NCBI RefSeq assembly: GCF_937616625.2
Contig: NC_065570.1
Span: 40,183,665 to 40,247,664 of the forward strand
Origin: Mercurialis annua
Taxonomy: Eukaryota; Streptophyta; Magnoliopsida; Malpighiales; Euphorbiaceae
Direction: 5' to 3'
DNA: 64,000 nucleotides
The position numbers and the translations under genes were made by a program. How positions within the stretch are numbered: position 1 is the stretch's first letter; every line of letters starts with the position of its first letter. Below the pieces are notes generated by a model. The model did not search any database. It was not told the origin of the DNA and was given only the letters and a program-made list of their open reading frames with translations. Positions 61,492 to 64,000 of this stretch are shown here, one piece after another.

Positions 61492-62806
61492 TAAATAATA
61501 CGTATAAGTCATAATAAAATAATTTATTGATTTAGCTATGGAGTAAATCGTACAAAAGAAAAGTTTAAAGAATAAGTTGTAACAAAGAAAGAAAAGAGGG
61601 ATCAAAATGAGCTTTTAACCTTAATATAAAAGGTTTTGAATTATGAATGAGAATCAGTAGAGAGAGCTCCAGAAGCTTCAAAATCCATCGATCGAATTCG
61701 TTTCGCCACCGTTTCTCCGTTCGACGTCCGATTCAAGCGATTCAAGCGGCGATTTCTTCGGAACTGGAAGTTCTATCATCTCCGGGCATCAAATCAGGGT
61801 AAAATGCTCGAGAATTGGTTCTAAATTCTAAATATGTTGGCTGTTTTAGTAGAATTAGGATTTAAGGTTGAATTTGACGTTTTTGGATTGATTTTAACGT
61901 TTTAGTAAGAACAGAGATATGGGTTTTGGAGGTGAAAGTGTTATTAGCACGTCGGAATGGTTGGAAGCCCCGGAAAACGGCTTTCCGGGGACTGTGCACG
62001 TGGTGCACGAACGTGCACCCTAACTCGCACCCACCTGCATATAAAACGTATTCGACCTAGGTATTTGACGTTTTTGAATGTTAAACTCTAAAAGACGAAT
62101 TTTGGATCCGAGAATCATAAGCTTTGAGATTAGCTCAACGTTTTCGATAGTCAACGATAGCGGAAAATGTTAAGAACATTATACGATTCTCGAGTATGAG
62201 AAACAGTATTCGTTAAGTCGTTTATACGACTAAAACTTATCGAATACGTAAATAAGAATAAGAATGGAACTAAAGCCTAGAACTTAAAAGTACTATACGT
62301 CTAAAAACACGAGGTTAATATCTAATTCTTAAACATCAATTAATTTGTATCTGACATGTCAGCAAGTTGTGAGGACATCAGACGTGGAGTAGCAAGAGCA
62401 TATCATTTCAATCGACCACGTCATAGATTGGATAGCGGTTTCTGTGAGTGGCACTTTACTTTTGTGTATTGTTATTTAAAAGTTATTAGTTTGATATATT
62501 ATGAATAAACACATCGCATAGTACATGATTTGATATATCGCTTATATAATTGCTTTTATCGATTATCGTTTATCCTTATTATCGATTATTATATCGTTTG
62601 TCAAATTATTATAGTTTTGAAACCAGTGTGTGATCCGAGGAAACGTGCTACCTATTGGGCGTCAATAGGACTGTGTGATCACCGGTAAGTGTGTCAGTCT
62701 AGTGTGTCTAGATTATTATCGTGTCATGAAACTATATCGAATATCGAATATCAAACATCGCTTATCGTATCGTATCGTATGGAAGTTGGAATATATATAT
62801 CGAATG

Positions 62807-62948
62807 GGATACGAGGTTTAACTCAGTTGAACTATCTCGGGACCCGTATCCTGTGGGTTTAACTCGGTTGAACTATCTCGGGACCCACACCTTGGGATTA
62901 AGCGATGGTAGAGGTTTAACTCGGTTGAACTATCTTGGGACCCTACCA
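62807..62948 (+). repeat. Three hairpin units in H LTR
   Basis: Each unit has the core TTTAACTC(A/G)GTTGAA followed by CTATCT(C/T)GGGACC. Arms: GGATACG (62807-62813) with CGTATCC (62845-62851), TGTGGGT (62852-62858) with ACCCACA (62883-62889), and TGGTAG (62906-62911) with CTACCA (62943-62948). A GGT/ACC step closes the loop in all three. Confidence 0.9.
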
Positions 62949-63694
62949 AATGGATCGATCGAATTGATTATCATCGTTATGAATCGTATGTAAATTATAG
63001 ATCGTATCGAGTAGTGTGATTAGGGTTTCAATCGGATCTAATACTTGGATTATATAATAGCATGTCATAATATTTTAATATCAAATATTGATTTTTATTG
63101 ATATGTTTTATCTTATACGATGTTATGTTTAGCAATACTATTAGTAATGTGCCTACTCACTCAGTAATTTTCCAAATACTGACCCCTCACTTTTGATGTC
63201 TTTCAGGTACTTAGAGTGTGGACTTAGATAGAAGCCAATTTTGGAATCCAGAATTCAGCTATGTATGTATAGTCCTCTGACTTATGTGAGTGATGCAGTA
63301 GTGGTCCAGTGTTGACAGAGTCATAGCCTAGACAGCGGTACATTTTGATTGTACATATTACTTGCTGTCTTGTTTATATCTTTTTGGTATGCTATGTACG
63401 ATATATGTTATTCACGGCACCAGATAACGGTGATATGTTTAATACGCTAACTTATGTATATAGTACCGCGAGGCCAGTTTGTACTAGGTACGGTAACTAG
63501 AGCCCGCAAGGTTTTTAAACAGTTAGTGTAAATAATTGATTCTATGTTATATATGTATATTTGCTTCCGTTGTTTGATATTAATTGTTTATTATTTGCAA
63601 AAAATTGATAGTGGTTTTAGGCTTGCTACGGGTTCCGGAGCTACAACTCCCGTTTCCTAGCGCCGGTGTCGGCTCAATATTTTGGGTCGTGACA

Positions 63695-64000
63695 TAATCA
63701 AACCCTTCCAAATGTAGAAATCAAGTTTGGAGGCTAAGAGGACAAGGGAAATCGTTTGAGGGTATTGATTCTCGCACAAAATGAAAAATCTGCGTTTCTA
63801 AAAGCTCTCAACAATGACGATCGTCACAAATTAGTAAGGATCATAAATTTCATAGTGACGATCATCACTCAGGTATTCACTCAAGTCGTCATCAACATTT
63901 GTAACGTATTTCACAAAAGTGACGATTGTCGTTCAAAAAGTGACAATAAACCCCCTTGCGCAACTCCAAAACTTAAATAAAACCCATTAAATGAGCAACA
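63695..64000. other. Unassigned sequence right of H
   Basis: No recognised gene. Contains three related near-palindromes, TGACGATCGTCA-like, at about 63816, 63855 and 63921. The 74-codon frame at 63756 starts at a non-ATG codon and matches nothing I recognise. Confidence 0.5.

Larger units (their letters stand above)
60793..63694 (+). repeat. 3' LTR of element H
   Basis: Starts TGTAATACCCC right after the polypurine tract and ends GGGTCGTGACA (2902 bp, including a 369-bp MITE). It has GGGACTAAAGTGGTAATTTAG near 61016 in common style with the other LTRs, and three hairpin units at 62807-62948. No second LTR of H is in the window. Confidence 0.85.

Noticed and set aside
62807..62948. Hairpin array as tRNA-like genes or terminators
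   Set aside because: Single stem-loops with no cloverleaf, anticodon arm or A/B boxes.
63756..63980. 74-codon frame at the right edge
   Set aside because: Non-ATG start and no recognisable domain; left as unassigned sequence.

Overview
The window is a flowering-plant nuclear repeat region, probably pericentromeric or otherwise heterochromatic. It is AT-rich and built almost entirely from nested LTR retrotransposons (Ty3/gypsy: chromodomain-bearing Tekay/Del-like elements with LTRs of 2.7-3.5 kb, and one Athila-like element). It also holds one PIF/Harbinger DNA transposon and two Mutator-type MITEs. I see no host gene, rRNA, tRNA gene or CRISPR array. The species cannot be named from this sequence.

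Layout from left to right. 1-845 and 12107-13398 are two halves of the decayed interior of minus-strand element B, split by minus-strand Tekay element A (846-12106, near-perfect 5-bp target duplication). B's 5' LTR is 13399-16136. B lies inside the 5' LTR of plus-strand element C, whose remaining 5' LTR is 16137-17768. C's interior (17769-18973 and 33830-35736) is split inside gag by minus-strand Athila-like element D (about 18979-33824), and C's 3' LTR is 35737-39282. C in turn sits inside the RNase H coding region of minus-strand Tekay element E (rest of pol and gag 39283-42458). E's 5' LTR (42459-45720) is at the same time the 3' LTR of element F (interior 45721-51071, 5' LTR 51072-57989), giving an LTR-interior-LTR-interior-LTR chain. 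A Mutator-type MITE (42621-43012) is in the shared LTR, and a PIF/Harbinger element (52677-56588) is in F's right LTR. To the right are a minus-oriented LTR fragment (57990 to about 58560), the decayed 3' half of plus-strand element H (to 60792), and H's 3' LTR (60793-63694) with a second MITE (61123-61491). 63695-64000 is unassigned.

The coding capacity is that of selfish elements: Gag, retropepsin, reverse transcriptase, RNase H, integrase (with chromodomain in the Tekay elements), an Athila-type extra ORF, and a Myb-like protein plus DDE transposase in the PIF element. Every one carries at least one stop codon or frameshift. D is the youngest and best preserved: its LTRs are almost identical and its gag-pol has two nonsense codons plus a 3'-terminal frameshift.

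The most unusual signal is in the LTRs. Several related families carry short arrays of hairpins in which the central motif is conserved but the stem arms differ from unit to unit and still pair with each other. Other points of note are a mosaic LTR at the E/F junction, a nonsense codon shared by A and F, and copy-number changes of a long palindrome in the E/F U3 region.
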